NCBI GenBank assembly: GCA_020637805.1
Contig: JACKJU010000001.1
Span: 124,001-188,000, forward strand
DNA from: Nitratireductor sp.
Lineage (GTDB): Bacteria; Pseudomonadota; Alphaproteobacteria; Rhizobiales; Rhizobiaceae
DNA: 64,000 bases
Reading direction: 5' to 3'
The notes below the pieces were generated by a model. The model did not search any database. It was not told the origin of the DNA and worked only from the letters and a program-made list of their open reading frames with translations. Shown here in pieces: positions 16,832-25,251 of this stretch (position 1 is its first letter; every line of letters starts with the position of its first letter). A program made the translations under genes and the position numbers.

Positions 16832-18204
16832 AGATCATCATCTGTGGTGCGGGGCAGGTCGGTTACGGCATTGCCGAGCGCCTGTCCTTCGAGGGCAATG
16901 ATGTAAGCGTCATCGACAGCTCCGCATCGCTCGTCCAGAACATTCAGGACAAGCTCGATGTGCGCGGTTATCACGGGCACGGTTCCCATCCGGACATGCT
17001 GGCTCAGGCAGGTGCCGACCAGGCGGACATGATCATCGCGGTCACGCTGCACGACGAAGTAAACATGGTTGCCTGCCAGGTGGCCCATTCGCTCTTCAAC
17101 GTGCCGACCAAGATTGCCCGAATACGCTCGCAGAGCTACCGCGCTCCGCAATGGCAGAACCTGTTTTCGCGGGAACACCTGCCGATAGACGTCATCATTT
17201 CTCCCGAGGTGGAGGTGGGTGACGTCATCCTGCGCAGGATTTCGATGCCGGGCGCGCGCGATATTGTTCCCTTCGCCGAAAACAAGGTGAACATGATCGC
17301 CATCGACTGCGACGAGGATTGCCCCGTCGTGGACACGCCGCTTTCCCAGTTGAGCGAATTGTTTCCCGATCTTGGCGCCACGGTTGTCGGAATCTGGCGT
17401 CATGGCAAGATGCTCGCACCAAGATCAGTCGATCACATTCTGGCCGGCGACCTGGCCTATGTGATTTCCGAACGCAAGCAGACGCGCCGCACCCTGGCGA
17501 TCTTCGGCAAGGAAACGCCGCAGGCACAGAGGATCGTTATCGCCGGCGGCGGCAATATCGGTGTCTACCTGACCCAGGTCATCGAACGCCGCATGCCTTC
17601 GACCAGGGTTCGCGTGATCGAGCTTTCGCGCGAGGTGGCTATGCGCATGGCCGATCGCCTGGAACGCACTGTCATCCTGCACGGCAGCGCGCTCGAGGAG
17701 CAGCTACTGATCGAGGCAGGTGTCGAGAACTCAGACCTGATGGTCGCGATCACGAATGACGACCAGGTTAATATCCTGTCCTGTGTCCTTTCAAAGAAGC
17801 TGGGCTGCAAGCACAACCTCGCGCTTCTGAACAATCCGGGCTATCACGGATTTACCAAATCAATCGGCATCGACGACTTCATCAATCCGCGCACCGTCAC
17901 GGTTTCGCGGGTACTCCAGCACGTCAGGCGCGGCCGCATTCGCGGGGTCTATTCTCTTCAGGACGGGCAGGCGGAGATCATCGAGGCGGAAGCGCTCGAC
18001 ACGTCGCCGCTGGTCGGAAGGCCGCTGAGAGAACTCGAACTGCCTACCGGAATTCGAATCGGCGCCGTGATCCACAATGGCGAGGTCTCGCGCCCAAACG
18101 GCGACACAGTGATACGGCCGCGCGACCGTATCATCATTCTGGCCTTGGCTGACCGGGTCAAGGAAGTCGAACAGATGTTCAGGGTCAGTCTCGAATTTTT
18201 CTAA
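16828..18204 (+). CDS. trkA: Trk potassium uptake regulatory subunit TrkA
   Basis: A 458-aa peripheral membrane protein that gates TrkH/KtrB potassium channels through NAD(H)/ATP binding. Two tandem RCK units are visible. The first has Rossmann motif CGAGQVGYGIAERL at residues 5-18. The second has AGGGNIGVYLTQ near residue 236. Each is followed by an RCK_C domain, the last ending near EQMFRVSLEFF. Length and duplication match the family. It overlaps ntrX by 4 bases, and trkA downstream of ntrYX is conserved in the order, suggesting shared transcription with the NtrYX system. No trkH is present in the window. Confidence 0.95.
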   Translation: MKIIICGAGQVGYGIAERLSFEGNDVSVIDSSASLVQNIQDKLDVRGYHGHGSHPDMLAQAGADQADMIIAVTLHDEVNMVACQVAHSLFNVPTKIARIRSQSYRAPQWQNLFSREHLPIDVIISPEVEVGDVILRRISMPGARDIVPFAENKVNMIAIDCDEDCPVVDTPLSQLSELFPDLGATVVGIWRHGKMLAPRSVDHILAGDLAYVISERKQTRRTLAIFGKETPQAQRIVIAGGGNIGVYLTQVIERRMPSTRVRVIELSREVAMRMADRLERTVILHGSALEEQLLIEAGVENSDLMVAITNDDQVNILSCVLSKKLGCKHNLALLNNPGYHGFTKSIGIDDFINPRTVTVSRVLQHVRRGRIRGVYSLQDGQAEIIEAEALDTSPLVGRPLRELELPTGIRIGAVIHNGEVSRPNGDTVIRPRDRIIILALADRVKEVEQMFRVSLEFF

Positions 18205-18337
18205 CATTTAGGCGTGCGCACCAAAACGATAGATAAATCAATCGGATGCACATACAGGATATCGCATTCTCCACATTCGGCGCGTAAGTGGAATGCCTTC
18301 GTGCAGGACTGCCTGATGTTCGCCCTTCGATTGTATC

Positions 18338-18367
18338 TTGATCTGTCTCGGGTGCCGATTCTATAAT
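18338..18367 (+). promoter_or_regulatory. Candidate sigma-70 promoter for hfq
   Basis: TTGATC, an 18-base spacer, then a perfect TATAAT, ending 96 bases before the hfq ATG. It is in the 259-base gap after trkA. A short GGACC/GGTCC hairpin lies just downstream (about 18380-18395). The -10 match makes this one of the better promoter candidates in the window. Confidence 0.5.
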
Positions 18368-18463
18368 TGTTTCCATTGGGACCGTAGCAAGGTCCGTGTG
18401 TGTGTTTGTTGTTCGGCGACACTTGTGATGCCCGGACAGTTGAGGTGAAGGGGAACAATAAAA

Positions 18464-18712
18464 ATGCCAGACAGGCCGCAAAACCTGCAAGACGCGTTTC
18501 TCAATCAGGTCCGCAAGAACAAGATCCCGCTTACGATATTCCTTGTAAATGGTGTCAAGCTCAATGGCGTGGTATCGTGGTTCGACAATTTCTGCGTCCT
18601 TCTGAAACGGGACGGGATCGGGCAGCTTGTATACAAGCACGCCATATCAACCATAATGCCGTCGCAGCCGGTTCACTTCGGCGATGAGCGTGACGGCGAA
18701 ACAGGCGACTGA
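18464..18712 (+). CDS. hfq: RNA chaperone Hfq
   Basis: An 82-aa Sm-like protein that forms hexameric rings and pairs small RNAs with mRNAs. It starts at the conserved LQDAFLNQVRKNKIPLTIFL. The Sm1 motif (NGVKLNGVVSWFDNFCVLL) and the Sm2 motif YKHAISTI are intact. The C-terminal tail is short (PVHFGDERDGETGD), as in other alphaproteobacteria, in contrast with the long E. coli tail. AGGGGAACAATAAAA precedes the ATG. hfq upstream of hflX is a widely conserved pair; in rhizobia the gene controls nitrogen-fixation regulators, historically as nrfA. Confidence 0.97.
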   Translation: MPDRPQNLQDAFLNQVRKNKIPLTIFLVNGVKLNGVVSWFDNFCVLLKRDGIGQLVYKHAISTIMPSQPVHFGDERDGETGD

Positions 18713-18744
18713 TCCGGCCAGGCCCGGATGAACGGAAACAGCCA

Positions 18745-20115
18745 TTGAGCGAACGTGAAGAGGGCGGCAGAAACCGCTTTCAATGGACAGAGGAAGACGC
18801 CCAGGCGCCCGAGCGGGCGATTGTGCTTGTCCCCGATTTCCAGATCAGACCGGATGGTGAGGGTGCGTCCGAGCGCTCGCGCGAAGCGAGGCTTGCGGAG
18901 GCGTGCGGACTTGCACGCGCGATCGATCTCGACATCGTGGAAAGTGGGATCGTTCCGGTCAAGGCGATAAAGCCCGGAACCTTGTTCGGCACCGGAAAGA
19001 TCGACGAGATTGCCGGGATCATCAAGGCAGGCGACATCGGGCTTGCGGTTATCGATCACGCACTCAGCCCGGTTCAGCAACGCAACATGGAAAAGGCCTG
19101 GAACTGCAAGGTGCTCGACCGCACCGGGCTGATCCTTGAAATCTTCGGTGACAGGGCGCGCACGAAGGAGGGCCGTCTGCAGGTCGATCTTGCCCAGCTC
19201 AACTACCAGAAGGGCAGGCTTGTCCGCCAGTGGACCCACCTGGAGCGGCAGCGCGGCGGTGCCGGTTTCATGGGCGGGCCGGGTGAAACGCAGATCGAGG
19301 CTGACCGCCGGGAAATCCAGGCGAAGATACTGAAGCTTGAGCGCGAACTCGAAAAGGTTCGCAAGACACGCCAGTTGCACCGGTCGACGCGCAGGAAGGT
19401 GCCGCATCCGGTTGTTGCGCTGGTGGGCTACACGAATGCCGGAAAGTCCACATTGTTCAACCACATGACCGGGGCAGGCGTGCTTGCCAAGGACATGCTG
19501 TTTGCCACGCTGGACCCGACCCTGAGGCAGCTCGAACTGCCGCAAGGCACCCGTGTTATCCTGTCAGATACGGTTGGTTTCGTTTCAAACCTGCCCACGC
19601 ATCTGGTAGCAGCGTTCCGCGCAACACTTGAAGAAGTCATCGAAGCTGACCTGATACTGCATGTGCGGGACATCTCTGACCCTGACACGGAAGCCCAGGC
19701 CAGCGACGTCTACGATATTCTCGAACAGCTCGGTGTAGGACAAGGCGGGCACGAAAAGGTTATCGAGGTCTGGAACAAGATAGACCGCCTGGCGCCGGAG
19801 GCAGTGGAGGACATGCGCTCCCTGCGCAGCGCAGGCCAGGAAGCACCGTTCCTCGTCTCGGCGATAACCGGGGAGGGGATCGAACCGTTGCGCGCTCGTA
19901 TCGAGGAAATCATTGCCGGTGAGGACGCTGTCTTCACCTTGGCAATGCCGCCTGCCGAACTTGCCCGGCTTTCGGCCCTGTATGACAAGGCGGTCATCCT
20001 GGAACGCGATGATCTCGAAGACGGGTCCGTGATGGTGAAAGTCCGCGCGCCGGAAAGCATACGCCAGCAATATTCAGCGTTTATGGCAGAAGGCATACGG
20101 CAAGAGCCGCATTGA
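18745..20115 (+). CDS. hflX: Ribosome-associated GTPase HflX
   Basis: A 456-aa GTPase that binds the 50S subunit and splits stalled ribosomes under stress. The N-terminal HflX domain includes GTLFGTGKIDEI and the coiled region ending RRGGAGFMGGPGETQIE. The G domain shows G1 GYTNAGKST near residue 232, G3 DTVGFVSNLPTHLV and G4 NKID. The start is TTG at 18745, chosen because the frame is closed soon upstream and the protein aligns with the usual N-terminus. It follows hfq by 32 bases. The end is 11 bases from the convergent mazG stop. Confidence 0.95.
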   Translation: MSEREEGGRNRFQWTEEDAQAPERAIVLVPDFQIRPDGEGASERSREARLAEACGLARAIDLDIVESGIVPVKAIKPGTLFGTGKIDEIAGIIKAGDIGLAVIDHALSPVQQRNMEKAWNCKVLDRTGLILEIFGDRARTKEGRLQVDLAQLNYQKGRLVRQWTHLERQRGGAGFMGGPGETQIEADRREIQAKILKLERELEKVRKTRQLHRSTRRKVPHPVVALVGYTNAGKSTLFNHMTGAGVLAKDMLFATLDPTLRQLELPQGTRVILSDTVGFVSNLPTHLVAAFRATLEEVIEADLILHVRDISDPDTEAQASDVYDILEQLGVGQGGHEKVIEVWNKIDRLAPEAVEDMRSLRSAGQEAPFLVSAITGEGIEPLRARIEEIIAGEDAVFTLAMPPAELARLSALYDKAVILERDDLEDGSVMVKVRAPESIRQQYSAFMAEGIRQEPH

Positions 20116-20126
20116 GCCAGGAAAGC

Positions 20127-20969
20127 TCAGGCTTTCTTCTTAGCTTCCACCCACAGTGCTTCCATCTCGTCCAGGCTTGCCGTGCCAAGGGGCTTGCCGG
20201 TTCGTGCCTCGATGTTCTTCTCGATATGTGCAAAGCGCCTGCGGAATTTCGCATTCGAGGATCTGAGTGCTCCTTCGGGATCGACATCCAGGTGGCGGGC
20301 GAGATTGGCGACGGCGAAAAGCAGGTCGCCGATTTCATCTCTTACGCCGTCCGCATTGCCGCTGGCGATCTCCGCCTCCGCCTCTTCGGCTTCCTCGCGA
20401 ATCTTTGCCAGCACGGCCATTGGATCGTTCCAGTCGAAACCGACCTTGGATGCCTTCTGCTGGAGCTTTACCGCCTGGGTCAAACCGGGCAGGGCGGACG
20501 GCACGTCGTCGAGCAATCCCTCTCCCTTCTCCTTTGGCGGCAATCCCAGGCTTGTGCGCCGTGCGTTGCGTTCGGCTTTCTCCTCGGCCTTGATGCGCTC
20601 CCAGGTTTCCTTCGCCAGACCGGTGGCGGAATACTGTTCGGCCGAGTTGTCTTCGTCGCCAAATACGTGAGGGTGGCGGCGGATCATTTTCTCGCAGATT
20701 CCATGAACAACATCGCCGAAATCGAAACTGCCTTGTTCCTCGGCCATCCTTGCATGATAGACGGATTGAAGCAGGAGATCTCCAAGTTCGAGGCGTAGAT
20801 CATCCATGTCCTCACGCTCGATGGCGTCGGCAACCTCGTATGCTTCCTCGACAGTGTAGGGTGCGATGGACTTGAAATCCTGTTCCAGATCCCAGGGGCA
20901 GCCGGTTACGGGTGTTCGAAGCGCCGCCATGATTTCTATGAGCGTGGAGATATCCCTGGAAGGTTTCAT
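20127..20969 (-). CDS. mazG: Nucleoside triphosphate pyrophosphohydrolase MazG
   Basis: A 280-aa enzyme that hydrolyses canonical and damaged (d)NTPs to monophosphates and pyrophosphate and can lower ppGpp levels. The sequence contains two MazG repeats. The first has TVEEAYEVADAIERED followed by LRLELGDLLLQ, and the second has EEAEEAEAEIASG followed by RDEIGDLLFA; the acidic residues bind magnesium. Both repeats keep their acidic motifs. The opening LIEIMAALRTPVTGCPWDLEQ is characteristic. Convergent with hflX, 11 bases apart, and divergent from the DUF423 gene. Confidence 0.95.
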   Translation of the reverse strand: MKPSRDISTLIEIMAALRTPVTGCPWDLEQDFKSIAPYTVEEAYEVADAIEREDMDDLRLELGDLLLQSVYHARMAEEQGSFDFGDVVHGICEKMIRRHPHVFGDEDNSAEQYSATGLAKETWERIKAEEKAERNARRTSLGLPPKEKGEGLLDDVPSALPGLTQAVKLQQKASKVGFDWNDPMAVLAKIREEAEEAEAEIASGNADGVRDEIGDLLFAVANLARHLDVDPEGALRSSNAKFRRRFAHIEKNIEARTGKPLGTASLDEMEALWVEAKKKA

Positions 20970-21101
20970 GAGACTGGGTCCGGAATTTGCGGGCTGGGGT
21001 GGCTACGGTAACTTGTTGCAGCAGTGTGCGGCCAGCATTGCAGCGAGTCCGTGGATCATGTCAAATGGAGGCCGGAAACGGGTGCAACGAGAGTGGAACC
21101 A

Positions 21102-21467
21102 ATGCTGACGCGCGCAACACAGATATTTGCCGGAATTGCGGGTGCCGCAGGTGTCGCGCTGGCAGCTGCTGCCACACATGCAGGCAATCCCGAGTTGCTC
21201 AATCCTGCAGCGCTTGTCGCGCTGACACAGGCAGCTGCTCTGCTTCTACTTTCCATTCGCAAACCGGGCTTGCTGAGAGCATTGGCAATTCTGTGCGGTG
21301 TTGCTGGAGTCGTCCTGTTTTGCGGCACGATGGTGACGCTGGCATTCCTGGGTTGGCGGTTGTTTCCCATGTCTGCGCCGGCCGGCGGGATATTGCTGAT
21401 GCTCGCTTGGCTGATGACTGGACTGGCATTTGCGTTTGGTCCGCGCAGCGGGGCGGGACGAGAGTAG
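21102..21467 (+). CDS. DUF423-family small membrane protein
   Basis: A 121-aa, Ala/Leu-rich protein with four predicted membrane segments, at about residues 7-24, 34-51, 57-79 and 90-112. The pattern AGIAGAAGVALAAAATHA followed by four helices matches DUF423 (YgdD/TMEM256-like), whose function is unknown. The ATG at 21102 is chosen as the first Met next to the hydrophobic start, with GAGTGGA upstream. The 26 extra codons possible upstream are polar and Cys/Trp-rich and look spurious. Confidence 0.7.
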   Translation: MLTRATQIFAGIAGAAGVALAAAATHAGNPELLNPAALVALTQAAALLLLSIRKPGLLRALAILCGVAGVVLFCGTMVTLAFLGWRLFPMSAPAGGILLMLAWLMTGLAFAFGPRSGAGRE

Positions 21468-21943
21468 GTATATCCTGTCAGCGGTTTCCGTCCTGTTTGC
21501 TGGGCTTGCATCTTCTGCTTGGGCGCTCTGTGAGACCTACATACCCAAGTCGCATAAGATATATTATGGAACATTTTGCTAGCGAGGCATCTACATATGA
21601 CTTGTGTTTATCCTTTGAGATTTCCGATAGATACACGTATATTCTAACGTGGTTTGTTATCTCTGATGTGCACATTGATGCATACCCTTGCAGCCCGGAA
21701 ATTTCGCCGGGGTTTCGTTCCGGCGATGCGGATAAATCCCGCTATGCCACAACTCTTCTTTCGTGCTCACGCATATTTGAACCAGCTGCGGTACTCTGGA
21801 TGACGCACTGTTAACCCGGTCCGGTTACCATTAAGCGCGGGAAGCCGCGTTATCCATGTTTGATTGCATGGTCTTGAATAATCAAATGACCTCGCGTTAC
21901 TCTGCCGGTTGATGCGGCCGGAATGAATTGTGGGATTCGGGAT
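21468..21943 (+). other. 476-bp gap without a credible gene, AT-rich
   Basis: The stretch between the DUF423 gene and the L,D-transpeptidase is noticeably richer in A and T than its neighbours, mainly at 21540-21700. Reading frames here are short, Tyr/Ser/Ile-rich and lack ribosome-binding sites. A GC-rich hairpin-like segment (AAATTTCGCCGG and CCGGCG) is at about 21695-21730. The last 130 bases probably hold the promoter of the transpeptidase gene. No RNA family was recognised. Confidence 0.5.
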
Positions 21944-23182
21944 ATGACCGTACGCATACATCTGCCGGGTTTTTTTGCGTCGTTGGCCATGAGCGCCTCG
22001 ATTTTGGTTCAGCCTGCAATGGCGACCGAAAGTGACTTGAAAGAACTGAAGGCCGACGCGGCTGATGCAACCGGAAATGATCCGGTGATCGTTGCGGTTT
22101 CAATTGACCAGCAGCATTTGCGCGTTTTCCGCGGTCTGCAGCAGGTTGCTGATTCCAACATTTCCAGCGGGAAGCCGGGATACGACACGCCCCGCGGTAT
22201 TTTTTCGATCCTCGAAAAAAAGAAGATGCACCGCTCGAATATCTACGAGAACGCACCGATGCCATTCATGCAACGACTGACATGGTCGGGCATTGCGCTG
22301 CATGAATCCGGCAGCGTTCCTGCACGTCCGGCATCGCACGGATGCGTTCGCTTGCCGCGCGGGTTTTCCAAGGAACTCTTCGGGCTTACGTCACGCGGCA
22401 ATCATGTCATCATCACGCCGGAAGGTGCAGAGCCACGTCAGATTGCGCACATGAACCTGTTTCAGCCGGTTTCCGGGCGGCTCGCTCTAAACGAGTTTCG
22501 GTCGACCATTTCAGACATCGACCAGGAACCGGGCTCGGGCATCATTGCTCGTGACGGCAAGGAAGTAAGCGACGCGCCGCTGCGCATTTACCTTACCCGC
22601 CAGACGCAACGCGACTCGATACGCGATGTTCAGGAGATGCTGCAGATACTTCGTTTTTATGGTGGTGCGCTAGACGGTCTTTACGGACGTGGGTCCATCG
22701 CTGCAGTGAAGCGGTTCCAGGAGTATGAAGGGCTGGCAAAGACGGGAACGCTTACTGGTGAAACCATCGAACGGCTGCACGCGATGACGGGGCGCCCTCT
22801 CCCGCCAGCTGGCCGAATCTATGTTCGCCAGGACCACGAACCGGTCTTCGACGCGCCGGTCGAGATCAGGAATCCCGAACAGCCGCTTGGAAGCCATCTC
22901 TTCGTCACGTACCGCTTTGAAGAAAGCCAGACCCAGTGGCTGGCATATTCGGTCTCGTCTGAAATCCGACCGTCAATCGCCAAGCAGGACGAGATTGAGC
23001 TCGGTGATAATTCCCGAGTGCGGACCAGCCCGGAAGCGGTTCTGGCCAGGCTTGTCATTCCGCCGCAGGTCAGGGGCCGTATCCAGGCGTTGTTGACCAG
23101 CGGTTCTTCCTTTGCGATTTCCGACAATGGAATTGGTACGGAGACCGGCAAGGGAACGGACTTCATCGTCCAGACGCGATGA
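21944..23182 (+). CDS. Secreted L,D-transpeptidase with peptidoglycan-binding domain
   Basis: A 412-aa exported protein. The N-terminus has a signal peptide with cleavage predicted after QPAMA (residue 26). A YkuD catalytic domain follows (about 45-175): it begins VAVSIDQQHLRVFRG and ends in the active-site motif SHGCVRLP, the Cys being the nucleophile. Residues about 230-285 match a PG_binding_1 domain (YGGALDGLYGRGSIAAVKRFQEYEGL). These enzymes make 3-3 crosslinks in peptidoglycan or attach proteins to it, and are numerous in Hyphomicrobiales. The ATG at 21944 is preferred over 21923 because it places the signal peptide directly at the N-terminus. Confidence 0.88.
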   Translation: MTVRIHLPGFFASLAMSASILVQPAMATESDLKELKADAADATGNDPVIVAVSIDQQHLRVFRGLQQVADSNISSGKPGYDTPRGIFSILEKKKMHRSNIYENAPMPFMQRLTWSGIALHESGSVPARPASHGCVRLPRGFSKELFGLTSRGNHVIITPEGAEPRQIAHMNLFQPVSGRLALNEFRSTISDIDQEPGSGIIARDGKEVSDAPLRIYLTRQTQRDSIRDVQEMLQILRFYGGALDGLYGRGSIAAVKRFQEYEGLAKTGTLTGETIERLHAMTGRPLPPAGRIYVRQDHEPVFDAPVEIRNPEQPLGSHLFVTYRFEESQTQWLAYSVSSEIRPSIAKQDEIELGDNSRVRTSPEAVLARLVIPPQVRGRIQALLTSGSSFAISDNGIGTETGKGTDFIVQTR

Positions 23183-23210
23183 TGCCTCGTCCCTGACGGG
23201 TTTCCGCGAT

Positions 23211-23621
23211 TCACAACTGCTTGCGCTGCATGTGGGCCAGAATGGCGTCCGCGGTTTCCTCGTTCATGGCAAGCGCGGTGTCGTGCAGCACGGCAAGCCG
23301 GGTCAGCGACTTCACATCGACATCATGCGGCTGCGACGATAGCGGATCTATGAAAAAGATGAGGCAGTCCAGCTTGCCTTCGGCGATCAGTGCGCCAAGC
23401 TGGGCATCGCCGCCGAGCGGCCCGCTCAGAAGCCGCGTGATATCGAGGTGAAGTTCCTTGTGCAGCAATCCGCCGGTGGTGCCGGTTCCGTAAAGTTTGA
23501 ACTGAACGAGCGCCTCACGGTTCCTGCGTGCCCATTCCAGCATGGCGGGTTTCTTGCCGTCATGGGCAACGAGCGCCATGGTGTAGTCTTCAGCGTTTCC
23601 GCGTTTGGCAACCATCTTCAA
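23211..23621 (-). CDS. mgsA: Methylglyoxal synthase
   Basis: A 136-aa enzyme that converts dihydroxyacetone phosphate to methylglyoxal, a bypass that releases phosphate when sugar phosphates accumulate. Family blocks are intact: LVAHDGKKPAML, YGTGTTGGLL (phosphate binding), SGPLGGDAQLGA with the catalytic Asp, FFIDPLSSQPHDVDVKSL with the second Asp and a His. The gene overlaps the upstream MBL-fold gene by 4 bases, so it is the last gene of the long minus-strand housekeeping operon. It ends 29 bases from the convergent L,D-transpeptidase stop. Confidence 0.94.
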   Translation of the reverse strand: MKMVAKRGNAEDYTMALVAHDGKKPAMLEWARRNREALVQFKLYGTGTTGGLLHKELHLDITRLLSGPLGGDAQLGALIAEGKLDCLIFFIDPLSSQPHDVDVKSLTRLAVLHDTALAMNEETADAILAHMQRKQL

Positions 23622-24454
23622 TTGATCTCCATCTCCACGGTCAACCCGTCATGCGCCGGGGATACGTTGGCAGGAGTTTCGCGATCCACTGTTTCGTAAT
23701 CGAGCGGAATGTGCATGTGGGTGAGAATGGCGCGCCTGGGGGCAATGCGTTCAATCCACTCCAGAGCCTGCTCGATCGACAGGTGGCTGATATGCGGCCT
23801 GTATTGAAGTGCATCGACGATCCAGACGTCGAGATTTTCAAGTGCCGGCAGTGTTTCAGCCGGAAAATCGGAGACGTCCGGAGAATAGCCGAGGCCGCCG
23901 TCATCCAGTCCCCCGAAGCGAAAGCCAAGGGAATGTATCGGACCATGGACCTGCAGATAAGGCATGGCTATGACCGGACCGCCCGGCCCGTCGATCGTGA
24001 CGGGAACCCCTGCCCGGATTTCGTGTGCCTCGCAGATCGGCGGGTACATGGAACCTTCAGGCGAGGCGAAGCAATAGGAAAACGCCGACATCAGGTGGTC
24101 GAGTGTCGGGTTGTCTGCATGGACAGGCATGCGCTGGCGCTGGATGATCGCATACTGGCGCAGATCGTCGATGCCATGCAGATGATCCGCATGCGGATGG
24201 GTATAGAGCACGCCGTCGAGCCTTTCGACACCTGCACTGATCATCTGCTGGCGGAAATCCGGACTTGTATCCACGACGACGGTGGTGGTTCCGCCGCTGC
24301 CAATGCGCTGCACCAGCAGCGAACAGCGAAGCCTGCGATTTCTCGGATTGTCCGGATTGCAGTCACCCCAGTCGCCATTGATGCGCGGCACGCCGGGAGA
24401 CGAGCCGCATCCCAGAATGGTGAAGCGCAGGCGATCTTTTCCGCTCGATGACAT
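23618..24454 (-). CDS. MBL-fold metal-dependent hydrolase (PhnP-like)
   Basis: A 278-aa metallo-beta-lactamase-fold protein. The opening FTILGCGSSPGVPRI and the metal motif THPHADHLHGIDDLR (near residue 80) are those of the PhnP/phosphodiesterase branch, and YSPDVSDFP and LTHMHIPLDY carry further ligands. PhnP acts on cyclic phosphate diesters, but this gene sits next to tatD and metG rather than phn genes, as in many alphaproteobacteria, so its substrate is unknown. ATG 24454 is chosen because it overlaps the tatD stop (TGATG); the frame runs 33 codons further upstream but inside tatD. Confidence 0.88.
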   Translation of the reverse strand: MSSSGKDRLRFTILGCGSSPGVPRINGDWGDCNPDNPRNRRLRCSLLVQRIGSGGTTTVVVDTSPDFRQQMISAGVERLDGVLYTHPHADHLHGIDDLRQYAIIQRQRMPVHADNPTLDHLMSAFSYCFASPEGSMYPPICEAHEIRAGVPVTIDGPGGPVIAMPYLQVHGPIHSLGFRFGGLDDGGLGYSPDVSDFPAETLPALENLDVWIVDALQYRPHISHLSIEQALEWIERIAPRRAILTHMHIPLDYETVDRETPANVSPAHDGLTVEMEIN

Positions 24455-25248
24455 CAGGCAGTTGCACCCGACGGCATCGGAACGCGCGAAAACAGGCGGA
24501 AGAAATTCTCCGTGGTAATGCTGCAGGCGCGATCGTCGCCGCAGCCGTGGCATTCGGCGAGGACCTTGGCCGTATGGGCGACATAGGCCGGTTCATTGCG
24601 CTTGCCCCGCCAGGGCTGCGGTGCGAGGTAAGGAGAGTCGGTTTCCACAAGGAGTCTGTTGGCTGGTATGATGGCGGCTATATCGCGCAGCTCCTGCGAC
24701 TTGTTGAATGTCAGGATGCCCGAGAAAGAGACGTAGCCGCCGAGATCGAGACCGGCCTCTGCAAGTGCCCTGCCCGACGAGAAACAATGTAGCACGAAGT
24801 GAAACCGTCCCTTTGCCATTTCGTCGCGAAGGATGCGTTCCATGTCTTCATCGGCATCGCGAGAATGGATTACCAGCGGCAGACCCGTTGCACGTGCGGC
24901 GGAGATATGGGTTCTGAACACCTTTTCCTGAATGTCGCGCGGTGCCTTGTCATAGAAATAGTCGAGGCCTGCCTCACCGATGGCGACGACCTTGGGGTGG
25001 GCCGCCAGTTCGACGAGTTCCTCCGCCGTGACATCCAGCTCCTCGGCTGCGTTGTGCGGGTGGGTTCCGACCGAACAATAGACATTGTCGAAGCGTTCCG
25101 CGATCGCAAGTACCTGGGCAAACTTGCGAACGCGGGTGGAGATGGTCACCATGATGCCGATGCCCGCTTCCCCTGCCCTCGCAATTACCTCGGGCAGTTC
25201 GTCAGCGAAATCGGGAAAATCGAGATGGCAATGTGAATCGACGAGCAT
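24454..25248 (-). CDS. tatD: TatD-family metal-dependent deoxyribonuclease
   Basis: A 264-aa TIM-barrel hydrolase. The metal-binding motif VDSHCHLDF is at residues 3-11, GEAGLDYF near residue 92 adds the bridging Glu, and HSRDADEDM and TDSPYLAP near residue 203 complete the site. TatD proteins are 3'-5' exonucleases acting on DNA and RNA; none of the evidence ties them to Tat export, despite the name. The gene lies 3 bases after metG and overlaps the MBL-fold gene by one base, a metG-tatD-MBL order common in the alphaproteobacteria. Confidence 0.95.
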   Translation of the reverse strand: MLVDSHCHLDFPDFADELPEVIARAGEAGIGIMVTISTRVRKFAQVLAIAERFDNVYCSVGTHPHNAAEELDVTAEELVELAAHPKVVAIGEAGLDYFYDKAPRDIQEKVFRTHISAARATGLPLVIHSRDADEDMERILRDEMAKGRFHFVLHCFSSGRALAEAGLDLGGYVSFSGILTFNKSQELRDIAAIIPANRLLVETDSPYLAPQPWRGKRNEPAYVAHTAKVLAECHGCGDDRACSITTENFFRLFSRVPMPSGATA

Positions 25249-25251
25249 GGG

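Noticed and set aside
21478..21675. Minus-strand 65-aa Tyr/Ser-rich frame in the AT-rich gap
   Set aside because: No ribosome-binding site or similarity; chance frame length for this composition.
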